Positions 9,527 to 16,233 of a DNA stretch of 16,866 nt are shown here, piece by piece. This DNA comes from CAYUIS01 sp964444825 (lineage in GTDB: Bacteria > Chloroflexota > Anaerolineae > B4-G1). Every line of letters begins with the position of its first letter. Within the stretch, counting starts at the first letter, position 1. The position numbers and the translations under genes are program-made. The notes below the pieces were generated by a model that did no database searches, was not told where the DNA came from, and saw only the letters and a program-made list of their open reading frames with translations. Location of the stretch: positions 1-16,866 of the forward strand of contig CAYUIS010000116.1 in the NCBI GenBank assembly GCA_964444825.1, read 5' to 3'.

Positions 9527-10606
9527 ATGAAAGCACTGTATATCACCTCTGTTGGGAGGTTCTCGGGCAAGACCGCTGTCTGTCTGGCGTTGGGACGCCG
9601 GCTACAGAAAGAGGGGTATCGCGTTGGTTACTTTAAGCCGCTCTCCACCCAACCCTGGGAGCCAACGCCCGGGCGTGCGCTCGACGAAGACGCCGACTTT
9701 GTGCGACGTTCCTTGGGGCTGAAAGAGTCCCCAGAGGAACTGGTAGGCATCGTCCTGACTCCCAAGCTGGCTCGTGAGATGCGGTGTGGCTGCACCGAGC
9801 GGGACCTTATGTCGGAGGTGAAGGCAAAATACGAGCGGATCACGCAGGGTAAGGATGTCGTGCTGGTTGAGGGTGGAGGCTCGCTACGGGAAGGGGTCAG
9901 CCTGGGTCTGGGGGCGACGATGGTGACAAAAGCGCTAGATATGTCGGCGCTGGTCATCGTTCGGTACCGGAATCGCGTCAGCCAGGGAGATGACTGTGTA
10001 ACGGCAAAGCTCCTCCTGGAGGATCGATTGCTGGGGACCCTGATCAACGCTGTGCCCACGGCAGAAATCAGGCTGGCCGATCAGGTGTGCAACCCGTGTC
10101 TCGAGAAGCAAGGGATCCGGGTCCTGGGTACTCTCCCTCTCCAGGAGCAGCTTCAGGCCATCAGCGTGGGGGAACTGGCCGATGTGCTCAAGGGCGAGTT
10201 CCTGGCCCATCCAGAGAAAAGGGATGTTTTGATCGAGCAATTGATTGTTGGAGCAATGAGTGCAGAGCAAGCGCTGCCGCGCATCCGGCGCATATCGGAG
10301 AGCAAGGCAGTCATTACCGGGGGCGACCGGGCCGATATCCAACTGATAGCGCTCGAGACGGCCACCCAGTGTCTTATCTTGACTGGTCATCTCCGGCCTG
10401 TGCCGGAGGTGCTGCGCCGCGCGGAGGAGATTGGTATTCCGGTGCTGTTGGTGCGGGCGAACACGATGGAGACCGTGGAGATGGTCGAGTCGGTGTTTGG
10501 CAAGACCCGATTGGGCCAGCCGGCCAAGCTGGAGCAGTTTGAGGCCCTGTTGGATGAGCACTTTGACTATGATCGTTTTTCTGAGGTGTTTGGACTGGAA
10601 CACTAG
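9527..10606 (+). CDS. BioD-like P-loop and DRTGG domain protein (phosphotransacetylase N-terminal-like)
   Basis: The product is 359 aa. ATG 9527 is chosen because AAGGAG (9515-9520) lies 6 bases upstream and the product then opens with the conserved strand MKALYITSVG; a TTG at 9491 is less likely. Residues 1-215 form a BioD/AAA_26-like nucleotide-binding domain with the P-loop GRFSGKT (10-16), KPLS (37-40) and VEGGGS (114-119). Residues about 215-330 form a DRTGG domain with ITGGDRADIQ at 263-272. The same two domains form the N-terminal part of long phosphotransacetylases, where they are thought to sense metabolites, but the catalytic Pta domain is absent here. It starts 46 bases after the CoA synthetase gene and is probably in its operon, so a regulatory role on that enzyme is plausible but unproven. 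It is not a biotin-synthesis gene by context. Confidence 0.85.
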   Translation: MKALYITSVGRFSGKTAVCLALGRRLQKEGYRVGYFKPLSTQPWEPTPGRALDEDADFVRRSLGLKESPEELVGIVLTPKLAREMRCGCTERDLMSEVKAKYERITQGKDVVLVEGGGSLREGVSLGLGATMVTKALDMSALVIVRYRNRVSQGDDCVTAKLLLEDRLLGTLINAVPTAEIRLADQVCNPCLEKQGIRVLGTLPLQEQLQAISVGELADVLKGEFLAHPEKRDVLIEQLIVGAMSAEQALPRIRRISESKAVITGGDRADIQLIALETATQCLILTGHLRPVPEVLRRAEEIGIPVLLVRANTMETVEMVESVFGKTRLGQPAKLEQFEALLDEHFDYDRFSEVFGLEH

Positions 10607-10682
10607 ATCTGTCCATTGATGCCAGGGCCATCCAGAGCGGGTAGTCAACGTCGATGGCGATCACAAGGTTTGAGGAGGAACC

Positions 10683-11975
10683 ATGATAGAGACTGACATT
10701 GATCTGATTGTGGCACGAGAGATTCTCGATTCCCGCGGGAACCCCACTGTAGAGGTGGAAGTGGTGCTGATGGGAGGCGCCTGGGGACGCGCTGCTGTCC
10801 CCTCTGGGGCCTCAACCGGCGTCCACGAGGCGCTGGAGCTACGCGATGGCGATAAGGGCCGCTACAGCGGTAAGGGCGTGCAGCAGGCGGTCGCCAACGT
10901 CAACGACGTCATCGCCGAGGCGCTGTTCGGGTGGGATGCCACGGAGCAGGCTGCGATCGATGCAGAGCTGTTGGAGCTAGATGGCACGCCCAACAAGGGA
11001 AAACTGGGGGCGAACGCTATGCTGGGCGTCTCGCTGGCCGTGGCCCACGCAGCAGCCAATGCGCTCCAACTGCCCTTGTATCGTTACGTAGGCGGGGTGC
11101 ACGCCCACGTGTTGCCCGTGCCGATGATGAACATCCTCAACGGTGGCAAGCACGCGGTGGATGGCCCCGACCTGCAAGAGTTTATGGTGATGCCGGTTGG
11201 CGCAGCGTCGTTCGCTGAAGGGCTGCGCTGGGGGAGTGAGGTCTACCAGGCCCTCAAGGGCGTCCTCAAAGCCAAGGGGTATTCGACCGGCGTTGGGGAT
11301 GAGGGTGGGTTCGCGCCCAGCCTCAAGGCGAACGAGGAAGCCATCGAGCTCATTCTGGAGGCTGTCGAAAAGGCAGGGTACCAGTCTGGCGAGCAGATTC
11401 GTATCGCGCTCGACCCGGCCGCCAGCGAGTTCTTTGAGGACGGCAAGTACGTTCTCCAGAAAGAGGGCCGTACACTCTCGGGTGCGGAGATGGTCGAGTT
11501 CTATGCTGACTGGGTGGCCAAGTACCCCATTATCAGCATCGAGGATGGGCTGTCCGAGGATGACTGGGATAGCTGGGTGCTGATGATGGAGCAGATGGGT
11601 GACCGCGTGCAGATCGTGGGGGATGATCTGTTGGTGACCAATGTGACGCGGGTCCAGAAGGCGATCGATCTGCGGGCCTGCAACTCGCTCTTGTGTAAGG
11701 TCAATCAGATTGGGACGCTCACAGAGGCCATCGCCGCCGTGCAACTGGCGCAGCGGGCCGGATGGACGGTCGTCGTCTCTCACCGCTCAGGGGAGACAGA
11801 GGATGCCACCATCGCCGATCTGGCGGTGGCGCTAAACACAGGTCAGATCAAGACCGGTGCCCCCTGTCGCTCTGACCGTGTCGCCAAGTACAATCAGTTG
11901 TTGCGCATCGAGCAGGAGTTGGATGAGGACGCCGTATACGCGGGTATGGCGGCTTTCAACAACCTAAAGCCCTAG
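10683..11975 (+). CDS. eno: Enolase
   Basis: Enolase (430 aa) converts 2-phosphoglycerate to phosphoenolpyruvate in the cytoplasm. The whole protein is present. REILDSRGNPTVEVEV and the mobile loop PSGASTGVHEA lie at the N-terminus. His156 is in NGGKHA, Glu207 in GDEGGFAP, and metal ligands Asp244, Glu287 and Asp314 are in ALDPAASE, SIEDGL and GDDLLVTN. Catalytic Lys339 lies in LLCKVNQIGTLTE, and SHRSGETEDATIADLAVA spans about 366-383. A cysteine beside the catalytic lysine replaces the more usual isoleucine, but nothing essential is missing. TGAGGAGGAA (10671-10680) is a strong ribosome-binding site just before ATG 10683. The gene lies 76 bases after the DRTGG gene and is followed by a strong terminator. 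It groups with pyruvate kinase downstream as the end of glycolysis. Confidence 0.98.
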   Translation: MIETDIDLIVAREILDSRGNPTVEVEVVLMGGAWGRAAVPSGASTGVHEALELRDGDKGRYSGKGVQQAVANVNDVIAEALFGWDATEQAAIDAELLELDGTPNKGKLGANAMLGVSLAVAHAAANALQLPLYRYVGGVHAHVLPVPMMNILNGGKHAVDGPDLQEFMVMPVGAASFAEGLRWGSEVYQALKGVLKAKGYSTGVGDEGGFAPSLKANEEAIELILEAVEKAGYQSGEQIRIALDPAASEFFEDGKYVLQKEGRTLSGAEMVEFYADWVAKYPIISIEDGLSEDDWDSWVLMMEQMGDRVQIVGDDLLVTNVTRVQKAIDLRACNSLLCKVNQIGTLTEAIAAVQLAQRAGWTVVVSHRSGETEDATIADLAVALNTGQIKTGAPCRSDRVAKYNQLLRIEQELDEDAVYAGMAAFNNLKP

Positions 11976-12007
11976 GGGGCGGTTGCGCCTGTCGATCGAG
12001 CAACACG

Positions 12008-12062
12008 ACTACTCACACCCTGTCCGGTCCACCGGACAGGGTGCTTGTGAGTAGTTCCTTTT
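12008..12062 (+). terminator. Strong hairpin terminator after enolase
   Basis: The arms ACTACTCAC (12008-12016) and CCCTGTCCGGT (12018-12028) pair with ACCGGACAGGG (12031-12041) and GTGAGTAGT (12047-12055). The result is a stem of about 20 pairs with a small bulge. TTCCTTTT follows at 12055-12062. It lies 32 bases after the enolase stop, so it should end the enolase transcript. The lipoprotein and pyruvate kinase genes would then need their own promoter or read-through. Confidence 0.85.
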
Positions 12063-12094
12063 ATGTGCGTTAGGTATAACAAGAGGAGCCACAC

Positions 12095-14104
12095 ATGGTC
12101 GAGAAACCGGTTCCAATGTGGATGGTCTGGATGATGGCGATGCTGGTGCTGCTGGCGGGGCTTGGATGTGGCGTCTGCTCGTCTATCCCGCAACTACCGC
12201 TGGCCGACACACCGGTGCCCCCCACCGAGCCAGTGCCTACAGCACCACCACAGTCGACGCCGACTGCGCCGCAGTCGACGCCGACTGTACCGCCGACCGC
12301 GGCGGGAACCGCCGCGGTGGATATGGTGCCCTACGTTAATCCGGTCGCAGGTTTCAGCGTCCTTTATCCCGAAGGGTGGGTGTATGAGGCTGAAAGGGCA
12401 GGCATCGTCTTTTCCGAGAGTGAAGAATCTCTAGAGAGCGGCGAACCGTCAGAGGTTCCCATCTGCGTGTTCTTCTCAGGGGCTCCCGAGGAGATCGAGT
12501 ACGAACTCGGAGAGGCTACGACGGCCGAGGCTCTTCTGGATACCCTACTGGTGGAGCTGTGCGATCAGGACTGTGAGATGGGTGAACTCGACCCGTGGTC
12601 CTTCGGAGACACGCCCGGGGTGGGGCGCAAGGTGAGCTGGTCGGAATCTTGGGGCACCTCCCGGGTTCAGGGTTATATGGTAGCTGCCATGAGCGACGAG
12701 GTGGCAGGGTTCGGATTGGGTGCCGCGCCTGAGGAGATCTGGGCTTCGTTTGAGCCGATCTTTCAGGAGATGATCGCCAGCGCAGAGTTCTTTGCGCCGC
12801 AGGTACCGGAGCCCGTGGAGCGGGGGGCGATCCAGCCCGGCGAGACGGTGCAGGGTGTCGTGATTTTTTCCGCCACCGAGGTATGGACCTTTGATGCCCA
12901 GGAGGGCGAATACGTCACCATCTGGCTGGATGCGGCCCGACCTGAAGAACTGGACACCTTTCTGGAGATCTATGACGGTGATGGGATTATCGTGGCCGAA
13001 GACGATGATGGGGGCGAAGGCACCAACTCGATGATCCCCGACCTCCGCGTCGATCGTTCTGGAACCTACCATATCCACATATCATCATATGAAGGGGAGG
13101 GTGACTATCAGTTGGGGCTGACAGTCGCTGATGAACCCTCGGGCGGGGGAGAGATCGCGTACGGGGAGAGTGTGGAGGGGACGTTGTACGGGGGGGGAGC
13201 ACACGAGTACCAGTTCCAGGGTGGGAAGGGTGACGCGATCAGTGTCGGCATGAGCGCCCTGGAGAGTGAACTGGACTGCTATCTGGAACTGCTTTCACCT
13301 GAAGGCGACACACTCGTTTTCGATGACGACAGTGGAGGGTCCCTCGCTGCTTTGATCGAGTACTATGTGTTGCCGGCGGACGGTCTGTATCGTATCATCG
13401 CCTCCGACATATCGGGTGAATCGGGCAAGTATCAGCTCTTTTTGCGCGTCGCTCAACTGCCGATCAAGGGGACCCTCATCCCGGGCCAGACCGTCTCGGC
13501 AGTGTTGGAGCAGGGCTCTCGCCATCACTGGCTGCTTGACGGTGAAGTAGGCGACTTTGTCACCATCTCTATGGACGCTCTGTCCAAGGATCTGGATGTC
13601 TACCTGGAGGTATACACGCCCAACGGCGAGCGTTTGGCGACTGACGATGATAGCGGTGGGGACTCGAACGCGGCCATCATCGAGCTAGAGTTGACGGATA
13701 CCGGCCCTCATCGGGTGGTCGCACGGGGCTACAACGATGAGCAAGCGGGAGCCTATGAACTGACACTGGAGATGGTAGAGTTGACGATCCAGGGCACTTT
13801 GACCCCTGGTCAGCCCGTTACCGCGAGAGTGGAGCCTGGCCAGCGTCATCACTGGTTGTTCCAAGGTCAGGCGGGTGAGGTCGTCAGCATCACCATGACG
13901 GCCATGGAAAAGGAAATGGATGCGTTTCTAGAGCTCTTTGCGCCAGGTGGTGAACGGGTCGCCGCCGACGATGACAGCGGCGGCGACTCTAATGCCGCCA
14001 TTCTGGATTTTGAGTTGCCAACTACCGGTACCTACCGGGTGGTCGCGCGGGGTTACGCTGGGACTGATACGGGCGAGTACGGGTTGGCTCTGACCAAGCA
14101 GTAG
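12095..14104 (+). CDS. Exported lipoprotein-like protein with four PPC repeats
   Basis: This 669-aa exported protein has no recognisable catalytic domain. Residues 8-25 are a hydrophobic signal segment ending GLGC. Cys25 could be lipidated, but the lipobox is weak because Gly sits where Leu is usual. A Pro/Thr-rich spacer (about 36-70) follows. Residues about 78-235 form a PsbP/DUF1795-like domain (NPVAGFSVLYPEGW). Four pre-peptidase C-terminal type beta domains follow at about 242-346, 352-455, 457-563 and 565-668. They share GxLxPGQxV, a central DDDSGG loop likely to bind calcium, and a closing GxYxLxL strand. Such domains usually sit beside secreted proteases, and here they stand alone, perhaps as a surface binding or scaffolding protein. 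The ribosome-binding site AAGAGGAG is at 12081-12088. It lies between enolase and pyruvate kinase, 29 bases before the latter, but no functional link is evident. Confidence 0.85.
   Translation: MVEKPVPMWMVWMMAMLVLLAGLGCGVCSSIPQLPLADTPVPPTEPVPTAPPQSTPTAPQSTPTVPPTAAGTAAVDMVPYVNPVAGFSVLYPEGWVYEAERAGIVFSESEESLESGEPSEVPICVFFSGAPEEIEYELGEATTAEALLDTLLVELCDQDCEMGELDPWSFGDTPGVGRKVSWSESWGTSRVQGYMVAAMSDEVAGFGLGAAPEEIWASFEPIFQEMIASAEFFAPQVPEPVERGAIQPGETVQGVVIFSATEVWTFDAQEGEYVTIWLDAARPEELDTFLEIYDGDGIIVAEDDDGGEGTNSMIPDLRVDRSGTYHIHISSYEGEGDYQLGLTVADEPSGGGEIAYGESVEGTLYGGGAHEYQFQGGKGDAISVGMSALESELDCYLELLSPEGDTLVFDDDSGGSLAALIEYYVLPADGLYRIIASDISGESGKYQLFLRVAQLPIKGTLIPGQTVSAVLEQGSRHHWLLDGEVGDFVTISMDALSKDLDVYLEVYTPNGERLATDDDSGGDSNAAIIELELTDTGPHRVVARGYNDEQAGAYELTLEMVELTIQGTLTPGQPVTARVEPGQRHHWLFQGQAGEVVSITMTAMEKEMDAFLELFAPGGERVAADDDSGGDSNAAILDFELPTTGTYRVVARGYAGTDTGEYGLALTKQ
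12251..12292 (+). repeat. Two tandem 21-base units in the Pro/Thr linker
   Basis: The units at 12251-12271 and 12272-12292 differ at only two bases and encode QSTPTAP and QSTPTVP. Each unit contains the inverted repeat CAGTCG-ACGC-CGACTG. This looks like replication-slippage growth of a flexible spacer between membrane anchor and folded domains. Confidence 0.8.
13440..14101 (+). repeat. Tandem duplication of the last two PPC domains
   Basis: PPC domains 3 and 4 are about 324 bases apart in register and share long runs, including HHWL, GER-A-DDDSGGDSNAAI and RVVARGY. Domains 1 and 2 are much more diverged. The last two therefore look like a more recent in-frame duplication. Confidence 0.7.
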
Positions 14105-14133
14105 ACGACGCTGAAGTGAGGAGGATCACACAC

Positions 14134-15561
14134 ATGCCGCGAACCAAGATCGTGTGTACGATTGGACCGGCCTCCAGTTCACCTGACGTGATGCGCAACC
14201 TGATCAGGGCTGGGATGGATGTGGCGCGCATCAACTTTTCGCACGGCGACCGTGCGACTCACGTGCAGTCCATTGCCACGTTGCGCCGGATAGCGGATGA
14301 GGAGGGGCGGTTGGTGGCCGTGATGGCCGATCTGCAAGGTCCCAAGCTGCGCGTGGGTGAGATCGGCGGTGAGGGGGTCGACCTCCACGAGGGGGATACG
14401 ATCACGCTGACGGTGAGTCCACGGCCAGGTGTCCCGGACGAGATACCCGTGCCCCATCCGGAGCTGCTGCGTGATTTGCGCATCGGCCAGACCGTGTTGC
14501 TGGATGATGGCAACCTGGAATTGATCGTCGTGCGTGCCAGTGAGGGCTCTCTAAGGTGTCGAGTGATCACGGGAGGGCGACTCACGTCCCACAAGGGGAT
14601 CAATGCCCCGGGGGCCAAGCTCAGCTTCTCCGCCCTGACGTCCAAGGATCGGGAAGATGTCGTGTTCGGACTAGAACAGGAGGTCGATTTCTTTGCCCTT
14701 TCCTTTGTCCGCCGGGCGGCCGATGTGCGGGAACTACGACAGTTGTTGAGGAGCCAGGGGAGCAATGTCCCCATTATCACCAAGATTGAGAAGCCTGAGG
14801 CGCTCACGGTTTTTGATGACATACTGGCCGAGGCCGATGGCGTGATGGTTGCCCGGGGTGACATGGGCGTAGAGACTCCCGCCGAGGAGGTGCCGTTTCA
14901 TCAGAAGAGGATCATTCGTGCCTGCAATCTGTGTGGCAAGCCTGTCATCACGGCGACGCAGATGCTGCAGACAATGATCGATAACCCGCGCCCGACGCGG
15001 GCGGAGGCATCAGATGTCGCTAACGCCATCCTGGATGGCACGGATGCAGTCATGCTCTCCGGGGAGACCGCTGTAGGGCACTATCCGGTCAAGGCCGTGG
15101 AAACGATGGCCGTGATCTGCGCCAACTCGGAGGCCCATCTGCCGCATAGCCGTTTGCTCCACCGGGAATCGGATGCCGGCGCTGACGGTATTATCACGGA
15201 AGCGATCAGTCTGTCGGCAGTAGAGATCGCGGGTGAGGTTGGGGCCCGAGCCATCATTACCGCTACGATGTCGGGGACGACCGCCCGCATGGTAGCCCGT
15301 CACCGGCCTTCTGTGCCGATTGTTGCCGTGACGCCCAACCACGCGACCCTGTATCGGCTGACGCTGGTATGGGGCGTGGAGCCTGTCGAGGTCGCAGAGT
15401 TTGGCACCACGGACGACATGGTGGAAGTTATGGTCGAGGCGGCCCAGGAACGGGGCTTGGTAGCCTGGGGGGACCCTGTGGTGCTCACCGCCGGCATTCC
15501 CTTCGGTGGCACCGGGGTGACCAATATGCTCAAAGTCCACGTGGTGGGGGAGGGTGACTAG
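14134..15561 (+). CDS. pyk: Pyruvate kinase
   Basis: Pyruvate kinase (475 aa) makes pyruvate and ATP from phosphoenolpyruvate and ADP. ATG 14134 is chosen because GAGGAGGA (14118-14125) lies 8 bases upstream and the product then begins MPRTKIVCTIGPASS as the family does. The barrel holds RINFSHGD (32-39), ADLQGPKLRVGE, and catalytic Lys217 with metal ligand Glu219 in ITKIEKPEAL. Asp243 lies in MVARGDMGVE, and TATQMLQTMI follows at 273-282. The B domain is about 70-165. The C-terminal domain (about 340-475) is complete, and there is no extra phosphoenolpyruvate-utiliser domain as seen in some Gram-positive enzymes. It starts 29 bases after the PPC-domain gene and is probably co-transcribed with it. 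Together with enolase upstream it covers the last two steps of glycolysis. Confidence 0.98.
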   Translation: MPRTKIVCTIGPASSSPDVMRNLIRAGMDVARINFSHGDRATHVQSIATLRRIADEEGRLVAVMADLQGPKLRVGEIGGEGVDLHEGDTITLTVSPRPGVPDEIPVPHPELLRDLRIGQTVLLDDGNLELIVVRASEGSLRCRVITGGRLTSHKGINAPGAKLSFSALTSKDREDVVFGLEQEVDFFALSFVRRAADVRELRQLLRSQGSNVPIITKIEKPEALTVFDDILAEADGVMVARGDMGVETPAEEVPFHQKRIIRACNLCGKPVITATQMLQTMIDNPRPTRAEASDVANAILDGTDAVMLSGETAVGHYPVKAVETMAVICANSEAHLPHSRLLHRESDAGADGIITEAISLSAVEIAGEVGARAIITATMSGTTARMVARHRPSVPIVAVTPNHATLYRLTLVWGVEPVEVAEFGTTDDMVEVMVEAAQERGLVAWGDPVVLTAGIPFGGTGVTNMLKVHVVGEGD

Positions 15562-15589
15562 TCGACAGCCCAGTCCAGGGCACGACTAG
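15558..15589. terminator. Bidirectional hairpin holding both convergent stop codons
   Basis: CTAGTCG (15558-15564) pairs with CGACTAG (15583-15589), and inside it GCCC (15568-15571) pairs with GGGC (15578-15581). The TAG of pyruvate kinase (15559-15561) is in the left arm. The TAG of the minus-strand gene (15586-15588) is in the right arm. There is no T-tract on either side, so efficiency as an intrinsic terminator is uncertain. Confidence 0.55.
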
Positions 15590-16101
15590 AATTCGGATAC
15601 GGGTTCTTCCGTTTTTGTTGGCTTGGGTTCTGGCTCAAAAGCGGGCACCGGTTCAAGAGCCTGAGGAGCCACACTGGTACCACAGTAGGGACACAGCGAC
15701 CAGCGTAGATCAAGGGCACGGCTGCACGCTGGGCAGGCAGTCTTGAGCTTGGTGTGGCAGTCTGGGCAGTGCAGAAAGTCGCCTTTGACGCGCTGCCCGC
15801 ATCCGGGGCAAACCTCTGGTTGTTCTATGGCCTGGAGCAGCGCTTCTTGCTCCAGTGAGCGCCCGTATGCATCCGCCAGTGTCTCTTTGGGACGTAGCAT
15901 CAAGTACACGACCAGTCCGATGAGGGGCAGTACGATCACCAGCAATGTGGCCAGAAGGTGCGCCAGGGCGTCGCGGGAACGGGATCGAATGTCGCGAAAG
16001 GTCCAAATCGCCATTCCGCCCACCAGGGCCGCCGTGATTCCACCACAGATGGTGGAGAGAATGGTCAGATAGAACGGAATGCTGCCTAGAATAGTCTCCA
16101 T
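15586..16101 (-). CDS. Membrane protein with double zinc ribbon
   Basis: The protein (171 aa) is of unknown function. Residues about 8-34 and 47-69 are membrane segments joined by a short basic loop (RDIRSRSRD). The second is followed by LRPKETLADAYGRSLEQEA, a pattern seen after the membrane segments of cardiolipin-synthase N-terminal-like proteins. Two zinc ribbons follow, each with two CxxC knuckles: Cys98/101 with Cys112/115, and Cys123/126 with Cys137/140. The acidic Pro/Glu-rich tail (148-171) looks disordered. AAGGAGA (plus-strand 16113-16119) precedes the ATG by 11 bases. The gene is convergent with pyruvate kinase and divergent from radC. The zinc ribbons should face the cytoplasm if both segments span the membrane and the N-terminus is inside. 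A role in protein or nucleic-acid binding at the membrane is only a guess. Confidence 0.8.
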   Translation of the reverse strand: METILGSIPFYLTILSTICGGITAALVGGMAIWTFRDIRSRSRDALAHLLATLLVIVLPLIGLVVYLMLRPKETLADAYGRSLEQEALLQAIEQPEVCPGCGQRVKGDFLHCPDCHTKLKTACPACSRALDLRWSLCPYCGTSVAPQALEPVPAFEPEPKPTKTEEPVSEF

Positions 16102-16151
16102 CGGGTTAGCCGTCTCCTTGTTGTGGCTGCTGGTCGAGCCAAGCGCGCCGT

Positions 16152-16179
16152 ATTATACCATTGGCTGCTGGAGGAGCAA
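16152..16179 (-). promoter_or_regulatory. Promoter of the zinc-ribbon gene
   Basis: On the minus strand a perfect TATAAT (plus-strand 16152-16157) lies 16 bases downstream of TTGCTC (plus-strand 16174-16179, 3 of 6). Transcription would start near 16145, giving a leader of about 44 bases with a good AAGGAGA site. The -10 box is strong and the -35 box weak. Confidence 0.6.
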
Positions 16180-16197
16180 GTGGGTTCTGCGCTCGTT

Positions 16198-16226
16198 TTG
16201 TGCAAAAGGTGAGTTTGCTGTATAGT
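16198..16226 (+). promoter_or_regulatory. Promoter of radC, possibly leaderless
   Basis: TTGTGC (16198-16203) and TATAGT (16221-16226) are separated by the ideal 17 bases. The transcription start is expected at about 16232-16234, coinciding with the in-frame ATG at 16234 (GTG at 16231). No ribosome-binding site precedes this start. Confidence 0.55.
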
Positions 16227-16233
16227 AGTGGTG

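Noticed and set aside
9527..10606. Dethiobiotin synthetase (bioD)
   Set aside because: The N-terminal domain resembles BioD, but a DRTGG domain follows, the P-loop differs, and no biotin genes are nearby.
10607..10682. Possible promoter or hairpin before enolase
   Set aside because: Only weak TTGATG-like matches without a partner box and no convincing stem; the 76 bases show just the ribosome-binding site.
10977..11783. Open frame of 268 codons on the minus strand
   Set aside because: It is antisense to enolase, whose frame is conserved throughout, and its product shows no family features.
12075..12080. TATAAC as a -10 box for the PPC-domain gene
   Set aside because: A suitable -35 box is missing (TTGTGA lies 24 bases away, inside the terminator), and the start of transcription would fall inside the ribosome-binding site.
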